Shown piece by piece: positions 21,624-33,036 of a stretch of DNA of 64,000 bases (positions are counted from its first letter, which is position 1; every line of letters starts with the position of its first letter). The notes beneath the pieces were generated by a model. It searched no databases. It had not been told where the DNA came from and was given only the letters and a program-made list of their open reading frames with translations. A program made the position numbers and the translations under genes. Origin of the DNA: Setomelanomma holmii (lineage: Eukaryota > Ascomycota > Dothideomycetes > Pleosporales > Phaeosphaeriaceae); the NCBI GenBank assembly GCA_010015745.1, contig ML978192.1:124001-188000 (forward strand). Reading direction: 5' to 3'.

Positions 21624-23573
21624 ATGGTCACCACGCGACGCAAGGCAGCTGAGCTTAGTGAGGCAGCGTCGCCTCTAAAGTCGCTCGAGGTCGCGCCGCG
21701 CACACGCAAAGCCACGAAGAACAAGCGCAAGCGGAATGCTGCGACACCAGAGCCTGCCGCTGACAAGAGCGATGAGGAGGGTCTCTTCTTCCAGCAGAGT
21801 ATGCCCCGTTCTCCTTCAATTTCCTTTCAAAGCCCGAATGATGTACTCACAGTCCCTCAAGACCCCACACAGATGATTGCAGAGCGCGATGCAGAGATCC
21901 TTCGACTCCGCGAGGAGGTTCTCGGCCTCCGCAACCTCATTTCCTCTCTCTACTATCGCCTCAATCTCGCCGAACAGGCGAAAGGTCACCGCGCTAATCT
22001 CGCGCAACCAACCACAGACTACGATTCCTTCATGGGCAACACCGTCGAGCCGACTCCAGTGCGCGCCGAGTTCATCTCAGGCAACAAGTCAGCATTTGAG
22101 CTCCTCCATCACATTGAGAGCGCCGCACGCGAGCCGCGCACCTTCCACAGTGAAAGCGACGGAGAGGTAGCTGCATCACAGCCTGCGCAGTCTTCACCAC
22201 AAGCCGATGCCCGCACAGAGCAGCCTAGCAACATCGCCACCGCTACTCCATCACCACGAGCAATCAGCCAGCCCACGGGCTTCTTCAGCCGATCCTTCTC
22301 CGCGCTCAAGTCTAAGCTTGGCTTCTCCACCTCGACCCCTCCCGAGCCCGCGCCTACACCATCCCGCGCTCCTCCTCCAGACACCATCACCGAGACGCTT
22401 TCAGCACCACCCACGCCTGTCGGCGAGCGCAAGAAGGCCACACACAAGAAGAAGCAGAGCCCGATGATGAGGCTTCTGACCAAGGGCGTCGAACCCAGCG
22501 ACATCAAGCAGGCAGAAGAGTGGGCCAAGCACGTTATTCCAGCTCTCAAGAACGACGCCGACTTCAACGCTAAGCGTTCACGTCTCGCGACATCAGTCCT
22601 CGTCAAAGACCTCACCAACTTCCCCTCGAGCAAGCCCTGGGAGACAGGCTTTGGTGATCCGCTCGGCGACCTGGATGACGAAGACACCGTTCCGGTCTGG
22701 GCTGTTTACCTTGACATCCTTGCTGAGGAAGAGCAGCCGAGGAAGAAGAAGACGAAGACCAGCCACCAGGAGACTATGGACGTCGACGACACTCTCTCAC
22801 TTAACGACATGTTTGCCGACAGCAGCAGCCCAACGCCCTCACCTCGCCTGCACGACAGCCACGGCAATTCCGCTTCGCTTCATGATCTCCACCCGCGTCG
22901 TTCAGTGGAGCCGTCCCCAATGTTCGGCTCTCCTCTTGCTCACAAGCAAGGCAACAACATCTTCCGCGAGCGTCAAGGTCAAGAAGCCACCGAGCAGCTC
23001 CGCGCCAACGATCGCGATGCTTTGCATAAAGCGACCAAGAAGGCTATTCCCAACCACGACCCTTCACAAGGCTCCTTCGGTCTCGATTCTGATTCTGATG
23101 AGGAAGACACCACCATCAGTGAGACTGCTGATGACAGCGCTGCTGCTCCAGTTTGGACTCAGCCCCCACCCCCAGCTCCTACCCCAGCTCACGCTCCTCT
23201 TCCCGGCGCTTCTGCCAATGACTCCGCCACCGCGCCCAATTCCCAGCAGCCTGTGGACGAGGTTGAACGCCAGCGCCAGAAGTTGATGAAACACACTCCT
23301 GCCAAGCCCAGCCGTCTTCGCGAAGCCTTTGTTCCTTCTCCCAGTCTTCTCTCCTCTGCTGGCAACGAGTCCATCTTTTTGGCGTCTCCCATTCCGGCCA
23401 CTGATCTCTTCGACGATATGCCCGACGCAGAAGACCTGGGCCTCGACGAGGATTGCTTAGCCGAGATCGAGCGCATCACCAACACCGAGGAGTACAAGGC
23501 TGAGATTGCAAGGGAGTGGCCCGACGCTATCCTCACCTACGATTCCGATGAGGAAGATCTCAGCCCCATCTAA
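21624..23573 (+). CDS. Hypothetical 649-residue, mostly disordered protein with coiled coil
   Basis: This is a single open exon with a good ATG context (ACAAAATGG). Residues 1-45 are basic and hold a bipartite nuclear-localisation-like stretch (RTRKATKNKRKR). Residues of about 83-112 form a coiled coil (AERDAEILRLREEVLGLRNL). The rest is rich in Pro, Ser, Ala and Thr with acidic patches (DSDSDEEDTT). A shorter folded-looking piece near 285-350 contains EEWAKHVIPALKNDADF. The C-terminus is acidic (YDSDEEDLSPI) and follows a helix (CLAEIERITNTEEYKAEIA). I do not recognise a family. Nuclear location is an inference from the basic stretch. Codon use and low stop density across 1.9 kb make it a real gene. 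Confidence 0.75.
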   Translation: MVTTRRKAAELSEAASPLKSLEVAPRTRKATKNKRKRNAATPEPAADKSDEEGLFFQQSMPRSPSISFQSPNDVLTVPQDPTQMIAERDAEILRLREEVLGLRNLISSLYYRLNLAEQAKGHRANLAQPTTDYDSFMGNTVEPTPVRAEFISGNKSAFELLHHIESAAREPRTFHSESDGEVAASQPAQSSPQADARTEQPSNIATATPSPRAISQPTGFFSRSFSALKSKLGFSTSTPPEPAPTPSRAPPPDTITETLSAPPTPVGERKKATHKKKQSPMMRLLTKGVEPSDIKQAEEWAKHVIPALKNDADFNAKRSRLATSVLVKDLTNFPSSKPWETGFGDPLGDLDDEDTVPVWAVYLDILAEEEQPRKKKTKTSHQETMDVDDTLSLNDMFADSSSPTPSPRLHDSHGNSASLHDLHPRRSVEPSPMFGSPLAHKQGNNIFRERQGQEATEQLRANDRDALHKATKKAIPNHDPSQGSFGLDSDSDEEDTTISETADDSAAAPVWTQPPPPAPTPAHAPLPGASANDSATAPNSQQPVDEVERQRQKLMKHTPAKPSRLREAFVPSPSLLSSAGNESIFLASPIPATDLFDDMPDAEDLGLDEDCLAEIERITNTEEYKAEIAREWPDAILTYDSDEEDLSPI

Positions 23574-24421
23574 GCCATCATCACGACTGCGTTGTATTGC
23601 GCTTCTCACCGGCGTTTCCAAGAGCATTGTACATCACCACACAGCGAGCGATTTTTCTTTTCTCCTCTTCTGGCACTCATAGCCTGGGAGATGCATACCA
23701 AATGGCGCCCATCGATTATGTTTTCCTCCTCCGCTGCAGTTCTTAGTTTCACATCGAACGGCGGCCAGCGATTTCCTTTCTTCTCTTCTAGCATCTTCGG
23801 CTGCACGATTCACGATTGTTTACGAATCACGATTTTCCGGGTTTTTGTCTATTCAGCTGCAGCCTTCCGACTCTCTTGTCGCGGCTTGTGGTAATTCCCG
23901 TTGCGTCGCAGCCGCCCGCAAGGGCCGGCTCCCACGGGACGATCCAACACAGCCAGGCAATTGGCAAGGAAGGCGAGGCTTTGGAGTTCTAGCGCTTGGC
24001 CTGGTATGGAGGCGAGCTGAGTTGATCATGACGAGACCTTGTTGGCTCATGGGTTCCTCTTGTCTGATACCCACTACATTGGCTGCATAGCATGGCGCTT
24101 CTTGTTGGCTTTGGCCCTTGTTTGGATGGATTGGTACTTTAGCGTAATGATGACTTTGCTCAATGACTTCAGTTCTATGCCTTGTGATGATGTTCCACAT
24201 TTGTGACGCATGCTCATGCTGACATGGCAGCGTTGGCTTCTCGGCAGTACCTTCTTTACTAGGCTAAGGACTACAGACTGCACATCAACGTTCCACACGC
24301 CTATCTCAGGACCATACTTGGCATACGGAGACCGCTGTGATAAGAGACGCAGGCTGTAGAGCCCAACGAAGGTTAAAAGATGAGGATAGACGCTCTTGAG
24401 TGATGATCACCAGCTCGAGCA
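23574..24421. other. Intergenic
   Basis: The region includes the 3' flank of the 649-residue protein gene. Short open frames on both strands have no family character, and no RNA gene or repeat was recognised. Confidence 0.45.
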
Positions 24422-25234
24422 ATGGCTGAAACCACTACCTACCCCAAGACTCCGGCGAACACGGTCAACCGATACAAGCATCAAGCTACTTATGATGCTG
24501 ACACCATTCATACCATCGTCAATAGCACACCCGTGCTACATGTCTCTTTCGTACCGGATCCTGACAACCCGGCTCCTATCATTCTGTCCATGATCGGACA
24601 GATGGGCTTGTATCCTGGCGATGAAGCCAACGGCGACCCGACCTGAAAGTGCTACCTCCATGGCTACGTCTCCTCATGTTTCATGAATCTGGCCTGCTCT
24701 GACGCGCGAGGACTGCCTCTCTGCGTTGCGGCTACGAAAGTAGATGGCTTTGTGTTGACACTCACGCCTAGCAGCCACAACTACAGCTACCGATCTGCCG
24801 TCCTACAGGGATACGGAACAGTTGTTGAGAACGTGGAGGAGAAGCTCTGGGCTATGAAAATTGATCACCAACTCCGTGGTACTGGATCGCTACGACAACA
24901 CGCTCGTACCGCCCGATAATGCGAGATGCAATCTACTTGGATCCTGAAGATGACTATCACTAGTGCTAGCGGTAAAGTGCGAGAAGGATGTCCCGAGGAT
25001 GAGAGGAAGGATATGAAGAGAGAGGAAGTGCTGGATACGGTGTGGACTGGGGTTATACCCGTGTACGAGAGGTTGGGGACACCAGTGCCTGGACCGTATA
25101 ATCGAGTGCAAGAGGTACCAAACCATGTAGGGAAATGGAAGCACGAAGAGAATGAGAGAAGGGAAGAGTATGCTCGGGAGGCAGGGAACAAATCTGCGCC
25201 GTTGAAGAGGCCGAAAAAGAGCATGGAGGTCTGA
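24422..25234 (+). pseudogene. Flavin-binding split-barrel (pyridoxamine 5'-phosphate oxidase-like) protein, decayed
   Basis: The start (MAETTTYPKTPANTVNRYKH, then ATYDADTIHTIVNSTPVLHV) and later blocks (YLHGYVSS, LPLCVAATKVDGFVLTLTP, HNYSYRSAVLQGYG, EEKLWAMK) match the fungal flavin-nucleotide-binding, PNPOx-like family. The C-terminal block includes VLDTVWTGVIPVYERLG and PGPYNRV. Three lesions interrupt it: an in-frame TGA at 24644-24646, an apparent one-base insertion in the A4 run at 24857-24860, and an apparent one-base deletion near 24924 that restores the original frame to the stop at 25234. The homology continues without a gap across all three. The family binds FMN or F420/heme-like cofactors, usually with unknown substrates; this copy is probably non-functional. 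Confidence 0.8.
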
Positions 25235-27446
25235 AGGTTCAGATGGACGCCAATGAAGTGGCCGAATCCTCGTCCCATCAGTATTTTTTAGTGCTAAACT
25301 CAGCTGCGGATACCTCCGTGCATTTTGATCCTTCAATATCTGAATATGAAACATTCTGAGCACTGCGAAGCTTCAATTGCTGCCCAACCTGATTGCATCG
25401 CACAGCCCCTTGGTACCTAGGTAGGCTCTTCTCCACTGCACAGCTCACCGACCCTCAACACCCACGGCATCGCCATCCAGACAATGGTACAATTCCGTTC
25501 CATATTCAAGCCACAACATCTCAAGTCTAAGCCTTACACAAGCTTCAACCTCGAAGTGATCGACCGACCAATCATCACTGCACCAGCCACACTTTGCTCG
25601 CACAGCCGCACGCTAAGATCTGACACACATATGCAGAATCCGGCAGAATGGAAAGTTTAGGTAGTCCCATGTGTGCTTGGATGCAAGATTGCGTGGGGCA
25701 TGTAGGGATGAGTGACTGACCATGTTCGGGGACGGCATCCTGCAGCAACAACGGTATGTGAAAATTGCATCGATGGTGTGGTTCCAATGACGACTTGATC
25801 AGAGGAAGAAGGTGGAAATACTGTGCACTTCAAAGTCGGGAGTTAGTCGTTTTGCTCACATTCGGAAAGTCAAACTGGTATGCGTTGTGCGGACAGCGAC
25901 GAGTCCTTTGCTGCACCAACATGGATCGATGAAACGTGATCTTGAGGGTGTTTGAAAGCTCAAGTACCTTGGCGAATGTACGGGCAACCATGATAGTGTG
26001 GTAGTTCCTACTGCCTGAACGAGCACTAGCATGGGGTTTTCCATCTGACATCTCCGTAGCACGCTCTCTTCCGTCGACTCTAGTCCACAATAGTCCCCAA
26101 CTTTCGAAAAGTCTACCAGTATTTGACGCTGATGGTTGCGTCAGTCTCAGTTGCAGCAATCCAGCTCATCACCCATCATCTATGCAGGTCTAGCGATGCT
26201 GTCCCTTTTTGCCGTATTCATGCTTGTCTGTCTCGTCATTTCATTCACACGCGGCAGCCTCGGTGGAGCGCACTCCGCGGTATCCGCATGCATAGAAGCA
26301 TCAATCGCTGTTGAGATTTCGGGCTGCAAGGATACCTTCTCGGGCATAGCGAAAGGATGGACATCCTTGTCAGCCCTAGCCGCATCGTAAAGTTTAGCCG
26401 AGTTTGGTGCTGCATATCGTGGCTGGTGCAGACACTTGGTCGTCACTTCGGCCACGGAATGAATGTAGGCCTGCAAGTCGGTGTGGCTAGTGTTGTGGCT
26501 GCAGCCTACCGTGTATTGTCGGTCGTAGGGATCTGCACGGTGTTGGATATACAAGGTGAAAGTACGATGAGAAGTCTGATTGGCTGTGGAAGTCGCGTTG
26601 TATTGCTCCGTCTAACGGATTGTTTTTTGGACCCCAGAAGATGTGGTCGCTGGCCATTGGCCGCTTCTGCTGAGCCACAGCTTGTCTCATTCGGGGGATT
26701 CGACACAGGGCATGTAAGTATTGTTACAATGCACGTGCAGGCAGATGCATGTCGTCAGCGTTGTCGCAGATCGTGGATCATGCTTGGAGTTGCGGCGACA
26801 TTCCTTGCTAGACGCTTCGACCCAGTCAGGCGTAGCTGATCTTGATGTATCATGCGAAAATTCTAGATTTGTTGCGATCGTGACATCTAGCCAAGGTTCC
26901 TCGAGTGCAGTCCATCGGTAAAGCAAGTAATGAGAGAATTCAGAAGATCATGATATTGGTAAACGAATAGAAGAGCTCTGCCGACCCGTTGGGACGCTAT
27001 TGGGACAAGAATCGAAGGAATGACATACGAGGATATTTCATGACTGAAGAAGTAGAAACATAGAGAATTAGCTGATCGTGTAGGAGATGTCATATCATGT
27101 AATTTAGTAAAGACATTGTTTGAAAGTCAATAAATGGTGCATACTCGGGAAATGCAAAGCGCTGAGACTCCTGGCCAGGGACAGGAGATAGAAAAAGCTG
27201 ACAAGGTGACACGTCGAATGCGAAAGAGGAGTTGTAGTGTGTTCGCATCACCACTGCCTCGTAGGAGCGAAGTCTCCGACGTTGGGCTGCGACACCTCGA
27301 TTGTTCGTGTTGCGGCGTTATGCGTATCTTAGGTGCTTCATCAAGCTTGTCTTCATGTCTTTGATGCGCCCAGCAGTCTTCTCTGGCATCGTTTTGCCGG
27401 AGATAGCTGATGTAATGAGACTAGGATGACTCCGCACTCATCACTT
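25235..27446. other. Gene-poor 2.2 kb, possible small gene on the minus strand
   Basis: Most of this has no coding character. A minus-strand frame from about 26554 to 26180 ends in a compositionally plausible tail (YAAPNSAKLYDAARADKDVH and MPEKVSLQPEISTAID). It has no ATG in frame and would need an upstream exon. Another minus frame (26159-25830) reads in part like protein but has no start either. I regard both as unproven. Confidence 0.3.
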
Positions 27447-29342
27447 TCAGGCTGAACCTGTCTGGAAGATATCATCCAGATCCATCAAGTATTGCGCGTG
27501 AAGCATAGTCCGCAAAGCCTCAATAGCGTGGTGAGCTTGATCGAATGCTGTTGAAAGTGCTGCTCTGACGGCGAAGAGGGCGAAACATTTCCGCATCCAC
27601 GCTTGCGATGTCATATTTGTAAGTTCATCCTGCGTGGCATTGAAGCGGAACAAATGTTGTGATGATGCTGCACCTCCCACCAAGCACACCCACATGAAGG
27701 CGCCACGTTGTTCGCCCCAGCAGCTGCGCGTATCCGTTTGCATGACTGCTACATGTAAAGCGGACAGAAGATTTATATTCGCAACGTCGGGTTCGGTGGT
27801 TGGTTCGTGAACGACCTTCGCTGAGGCCCTGAGTGGTGCACTGTGAGCGATTGATCGGCAGTAGATGAGCGCTGCGAGGCGGCAACTTTCGTATGTCCAG
27901 TCAACCAAGATACTATTTTGTGCGGAGGGCTTTCGCAAGATTCTGGCGTATGCCGCGTGTAACTGAGTGTCATATGACAGTACCTGCTGATGCATTGCAG
28001 GATCCAAATGTGTCGCACACCTCCAGCGCGCCATATAGGTCTGCGTCATACTTCGCACTTCTTCGAGAAGCTCGAGTGTATCGGCTGTGTTGACCATGCT
28101 CAGATGAGACCGGTCGTAAGTAGGGCTGCATAATGGTGAGACGTAACGGACGTCTGTGGCGACGGACGAGGGTGTCACTGGTGGCATGAAGTCGCACAAT
28201 AGTGAAGGCTCAGGACTTCCACGCAGGATCGCGAAAGTTTGCATAACACTAGGAGATTCGGGTCAGTATTGCGCCTTCGCGAGGTTGCCAGTGATAGCTT
28301 ACAGGATAACGGTCGTAGCGATACTCGTATGCAGCTGACCGATGCCTCCTCTCTGCGATACTATTCGGATCAAGCCTTCTAAATGAACTTCGAACACTTC
28401 TTCGCCGAAGGTACCAATCTCGCTGACAAGTAGGTTGGTGATGCTGAGTATGGTGACTGGTGGGTGTCAGTCACGTCAGAATGTGTGTATAATCAAATGA
28501 CATACCATCGTCGGCATCGATTCGATTGGCAATCGCACTTAAAACTTGTGTCTTCGCATGTACCGTAAGAGAGCTATCGTGAAGGAGGCCTTCCGTGAGG
28601 TCCTGATAGACACATGCGGCGCTAATGTGGCTGAGGAACGAGAGGCTGTTCGAACAAATATATTGCATCCAGAGCAAATCTGTCTTGTGGTCAGTGATGA
28701 CTAAGAAATGACGAGAGAGTCTGCATACTATGACAAAAGAAGTCTGTACTACTGATGTAGTCCTGCTTGAGACTGTCCAAAGAATCATTACTCAACGGCT
28801 CAGAGAATAGAAACTCGGTAGCTTGTTCAAATAGTGGAGGAGCACTTCGAGCTGGGTGTGCGGTCATTGCAGAAATTATTCGTGCAGCCAGGGCTCGCAT
28901 GGGGTCTGTCGTAGACATATAACTGTGTTCTGATCCCCATACAGTGCTGGAATTCCCTACTCGAGAGGGTGAGAGGAAGTTGTTGTCCCCAAGCACACCA
29001 TCCGAAGTTGTGCTTGTGATCGGACTCGGTGTACGCTGTGATTTTGCTGATATAGCACTTCCCGCTCTACTTCCTCTTCTTTCTCCAGGGGATGGACCTC
29101 GCTGCTCACGATGCTTGTACATGACGTGGGACCGTACATGGCGCATCGTCCTCCCGGCTTTGAATACGTCTGGGTGGCCGGCTACAACAAATTGAATGGC
29201 AGGACTAGATGTTGATTCAGAAGTCAGTCCAACGCCTCATACCCCGTTCCGGGTGCTGAGAGACGTACCCAGCTGGGAGTGGTGGCAGTCGCTTCCTCCC
29301 AGTTCGTTTCTTCGAAGGCTTCGAACTGCTCGACGATGCCAT
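27447..29342 (-). CDS. Fungal-specific transcription factor domain protein (Fungal_trans_2 type, no Zn cluster)
   Basis: Five minus-strand exons (29342-29269, 29204-28729, 28679-28506, 28456-28303, 28248-27447) join in frame to 559 residues. The N-terminus is Ser/Lys/Arg-rich (SSSSKPSKKRTGRKRLPPLP). It is followed by QFVVAGHPDVFKAGRTMRHV and RSHVMYKHREQRGPSP, which I know as the opening of a large Dothideomycete/Eurotiomycete family. The helical body (LLWMQYICSNSLSFLSH, GEEVFEVHLEGLIRIVSQRG, CRLAALIYCRSIAH) matches the C-terminal activation/regulatory domain of Zn2Cys6 factors, but there is no Cys6 cluster. The role is therefore probably regulatory, nuclear and unproven. All four introns have standard signals. 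Confidence 0.85.
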
Positions 29343-31653
29343 GTTAGTTGACCACAAATACCAGAATGACAAATAATAGAGAAGTGTGAAGCGGGACTGC
29401 AGTGCAAATGGTGGTGGAGATGCTCGCCGTCTGTAGCTTGCGGGTGCCGAAGCAGAGTGCTGAAGGCCGATATATGAAGACGGTTGAAGATAACACGAGT
29501 AAGAAACAGCCAGTGTAAGTTATCCACATACTCCGAGCTTCTGCAAAGCCACAGATCATGAGCCACACATAGTAGAGGCGGTCTCTAGCTAGCTAAGTGG
29601 GGTCGCAGTTGTAGTGAAGGGCGGTAGCCTGAGAGCGGGCATTTCCTTCAGCACGCTCTGTACAGGTTCCAAGCCATAGTAGGATACTGGTCAGGATATG
29701 AAGTGTAATGGCTATACTTTTGACTCCTCCGCGAAAGGGTTGTGTTCTGTGCTGGTCGGGCTTACCGGTGAGTAGGCTTGAGTGGCTCAAAGGGCTGGAG
29801 AAGAACGCAAGTTGTTGTGGGCAAAACTTCACTAGGAGGACTCCGAGGACGCCGTCATAGCTGATGGAGCTGTGACCCTGCGGTGAGGATTGCCGCACAA
29901 CGGCTGCAGTGGCCTGCAGCATGGATGTAATGAAGCTTGGAGACGATACCCTAGGAGGTATTCCGTGGCTGGTGCGGGACGGCGATCAATGTGCTGATGT
30001 ATGAAAGCAACAGAACTTTGTTCCGAAGCTACTAACGCAGATTCTGCCAAAAGTGATTCGACTTTGTCTCTACATTCAGGCTAGCTTTCGCTAACGTGGT
30101 GCAACCCGCATTCCAGACAATGCCCGGCATATCTGATGAGCATAGCAAAGGTATTTTTGGTGAATTTTCTCCGAGTGTCGATTCTAGTTCTCAGCTCGGG
30201 TGCGAGCACGTACAGTCCATGCAAGTCGAGACGAAATGTCGTAGCTTATTGAACCCATTTTCCGAATCTGGTCCTAGCTCCAGCCTTGCCCCAGTCGCAG
30301 CAAGTAAGCCGCAGATGCCTAGGAACGACGGTGCTACGGCTTCAAAAGTGTTATTGGACATTTGGCAACAGTCTGTAGTCGTGAAGTTGCTGCAGACAAG
30401 TCGTAGCCCTGCAGTCAGCTGGGACAGTTGACCTGCGGCGGACGTGTCCCCATGCAGTCCGTCATTGAACGACTTGTTCAGCGCTGGCTGCAGCCTGGCA
30501 GCCTGATAGCCTTGATCGTCTGGTGGTCTCACCTTTTCCCGTCACTTGATGGCCTGTGGCATTCAGGAGGCTAGACCTTACTGTGCTGCGATCAAGCCAC
30601 TCATGCGGGTTTAGTGTTGTAGTGCTTGTGGCTGTGCACTTCTACTGACGTCTCGTGAAAAGCAATCCAAGCATCCGCTCGCAACCACTTATGTTGACGT
30701 GGTTGAAAACTGATTTTCATTGGTAAATGTCAACTTTCGTGTCGGCGCCGCCGTGAGTCCGTATTGAGAGCAAAACACGCTCTGCGAGGCGGAGTAAACG
30801 TTGGTGAAAGGCATCGGTCTTCAGCCTTGACGATCACCTAGAACGATAGGTGAGGCGAATGAAGGCTGCAATAACTCTAGCGCATAGTTTCGAATCTTGA
30901 GACCGATGTGACGCCTCTGTTGAAAATAGTCTTGATGTTCTGGGTGTCCGCAATCTGGTGTAGAACAGCCAGCAAATCGTCGTTTCCCATGGCCGCTCCG
31001 TCTGACACGGTCTGGCAGATATTAGCCCTAAGCGCAACCCTAAAGAGATTGCCGTTCTTTCGGTCTCATGTGTTCAGCCCTTTCTGAGTCAAGAAATTAT
31101 GTTTCCCGGCGAGATCTACACGCGGACTGAGTAGGAGGGTGTTCCGAGCCGATCAATACTGGGAGATAGGAACCATAGTAGTGTCATGTGAAGCACAGGC
31201 TGGTCTTTGCTGTAAGACGGGTACACATCTGAGACCAACGACAGGGTCTCTGAAATATTTTGGAGCTGTGGTCAAGAAGGATCGCAGCATTGTGACATGC
31301 ACAGGCTTTGGCCTAGTTCTCCGTGCCTTGCCCACATTCTACCCGCACGGGCCCAATCACGATAGCGCCATGCACCAGGCCACAGCAAGATAAGAGATGG
31401 ATTGACTTGAGGTATTCATTTCTGTTCAGACTTTGATTCTGCTGGGAGTACAGGTAGCGGCCCACCGCAAAGCTCATCCTACGCTTAGACTCAAGCCAGC
31501 TTCCGCCACCAGCAAGCGACGTTTAGTGACAGTAGGAAGTATAGGAAAACATGCGAAAACGCCAGGAGTGATCCGTACAAGAGTAGTCCTTGTCCACCTT
31601 GAAGTTCATTATGTGAAGGAAGCCTTCAATCATGCTTGTTCTTGCGCATTAGC
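29343..31653. other. Gene-poor 2.3 kb with one possible small ORF
   Basis: A plus-strand frame from the ATG at 30120 to 30431 (about 103 residues, starting MPGISDEHSKGIFGEFSPSV) is Ser-rich and could be an exon of a small gene. It has no recognisable family, and the opposite strand is also open there. No other coding signal, RNA gene or repeat was found. Confidence 0.3.
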
Positions 31654-33036
31654 TCATGTTGCTTTCGAAAACGGATCAACGTGATCTCCCTCAAACCCGG
31701 CCTTGCTAGGATCATTTCGCCGCATGATGCCCTCGACAGGGCCGAGAAGCCGCTGGAAGCCATGTTTCCCAAGCGTTGCAAGCTTCACTTCTGACTTGCT
31801 AACAACTGATGCGGCGCGCGGTGCATCGTTGAGCAGAGCCAGCTCACCAAAATAGTCGCCCTTGTTGTATCGCTTTACTGGCTGGTCAACGCCACGCTTG
31901 AAGACCTCCGCTTCGCCAGTTTCAAGGATATAGAACGACTCCCCGACATCGCCTTCCTGAATGATGGTGGTGCCAGGTGGGTACTTCTTCGTCTCCAGGG
32001 CGTCCGCGATCTTGGACCGCTCGTAAGGCGTCAAGGTCGAAAGCAACGGGACCTCCTCGAGGAAGCCTTCGTACAAGCGGCGTCGCTGGAAGGCGCTGTC
32101 CATGAGAATGCGGCGGAAAGTCACGCGATCGAGCGCCCAGAGCGTGGATGGCTCGCTCGACATGACTGTCGCAGCGCGAGGAGCATTGTACATCAGAGCG
32201 AGCTCACCAAAAGAGCCACCTGGCCCAACAGTGCCAACCTTGTTACCAAGACCTTCTGGACCAGCTTCTAGCTTGCCTGACTGGTTGACGTAGATGTCGA
32301 ACGAGCCCTTCTCAACGACGTAGAAATAGTCTCCAACATCGCCCTGCTGAATCACCTTTATGCCCTTTGACGGTATCGGCTTCTCGTGCAGCGCACCAAG
32401 AACCTGCGAGGACTGGTCGTCGTCGAGATGCGAGAAGAGGAAGTTGCCCGAAACGGCCGACTTGAGCCGCGCAAGCTGGTCTGGTGTCTTTTGGTGGAAG
32501 GGAGGGGTGAAGCTCTCGCTGTCGGAGGTGGCAGGGTTCAGCGACTCGGCGGAGACAGAGGTGCGCCTGTTTGTGTTGTAGTTGCTGGGGAAGTTCTGGC
32601 CCTCGCCCGCGATAGGCGGCATCTGCGTTATCTGGTTTTTCGACGAGCCGCCAAAGCCGCCGAAGTTGCCAAAGGCGCTTTCGCCAGCGGCGTTGTTGCT
32701 GCTGCGGGGCTTGCCAAAGTCGACAGCCGCAAAGGATGACGCAGTGGGCGAGGTCATGGTGTCGTTCTCTTCCTCTTCCTCGAGACGCTGCATGGGGCTC
32801 TTTGCAAAGCCACCACCACTGGGTGATGTGCCAAAGGGGTTGTTGCCCGGAAAGCTACTCTCAGCACGGCCTTGCGGGCTGGAATGCTGCTGCGACAGCA
32901 GAGCTTCGGTGCGCTGCGACTCGAGACGGCGATTGAAGAAATTGGCGCAGAACTGGAGGATGTCCTGGGGCTTGTGCTTTAGGATCTCGCGGTCGAGGGC
33001 GGATATCTCATTGGAGTAGTCGGGAGGGAGGGACAT
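31654..33036 (-). CDS. pkaR: cAMP-dependent protein kinase regulatory subunit
   Basis: This intronless 460-residue frame starts at the ATG at 33036; longer in-frame upstream sequence exists but looks like a 5' leader. Residues 1-42 are the RIIa dimerisation/docking helix pair (EILKHKPQDILQFCANFFNR). The autoinhibitory pseudosubstrate RRTSV is at 157-161, where a Ser makes it type II-like and phosphorylatable. Two cyclic-nucleotide-binding domains follow, with phosphate-binding cassettes FGELALMYNAPRAATV and FGELALLNDAPRAASV, each keeping the essential Glu and Arg. The protein holds the PKA catalytic subunit inactive until cAMP binds. A Phe/Gly-rich linker (SAFGNFGGFGGSS) is typical of filamentous fungi. 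Confidence 0.95.
   Translation of the reverse strand: MSLPPDYSNEISALDREILKHKPQDILQFCANFFNRRLESQRTEALLSQQHSSPQGRAESSFPGNNPFGTSPSGGGFAKSPMQRLEEEEENDTMTSPTASSFAAVDFGKPRSSNNAAGESAFGNFGGFGGSSKNQITQMPPIAGEGQNFPSNYNTNRRTSVSAESLNPATSDSESFTPPFHQKTPDQLARLKSAVSGNFLFSHLDDDQSSQVLGALHEKPIPSKGIKVIQQGDVGDYFYVVEKGSFDIYVNQSGKLEAGPEGLGNKVGTVGPGGSFGELALMYNAPRAATVMSSEPSTLWALDRVTFRRILMDSAFQRRRLYEGFLEEVPLLSTLTPYERSKIADALETKKYPPGTTIIQEGDVGESFYILETGEAEVFKRGVDQPVKRYNKGDYFGELALLNDAPRAASVVSKSEVKLATLGKHGFQRLLGPVEGIMRRNDPSKAGFEGDHVDPFSKAT

Noticed and set aside
26180..26554. Minus-strand frame with protein-like tail
   Set aside because: It begins without an ATG, and no upstream exon joins it with consistent phase.
25235..27446. 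Transposon or AT-rich RIP block in the 2.2-kb gap
   Set aside because: No terminal repeats, transposase-like frame or strong AT skew were seen by eye.
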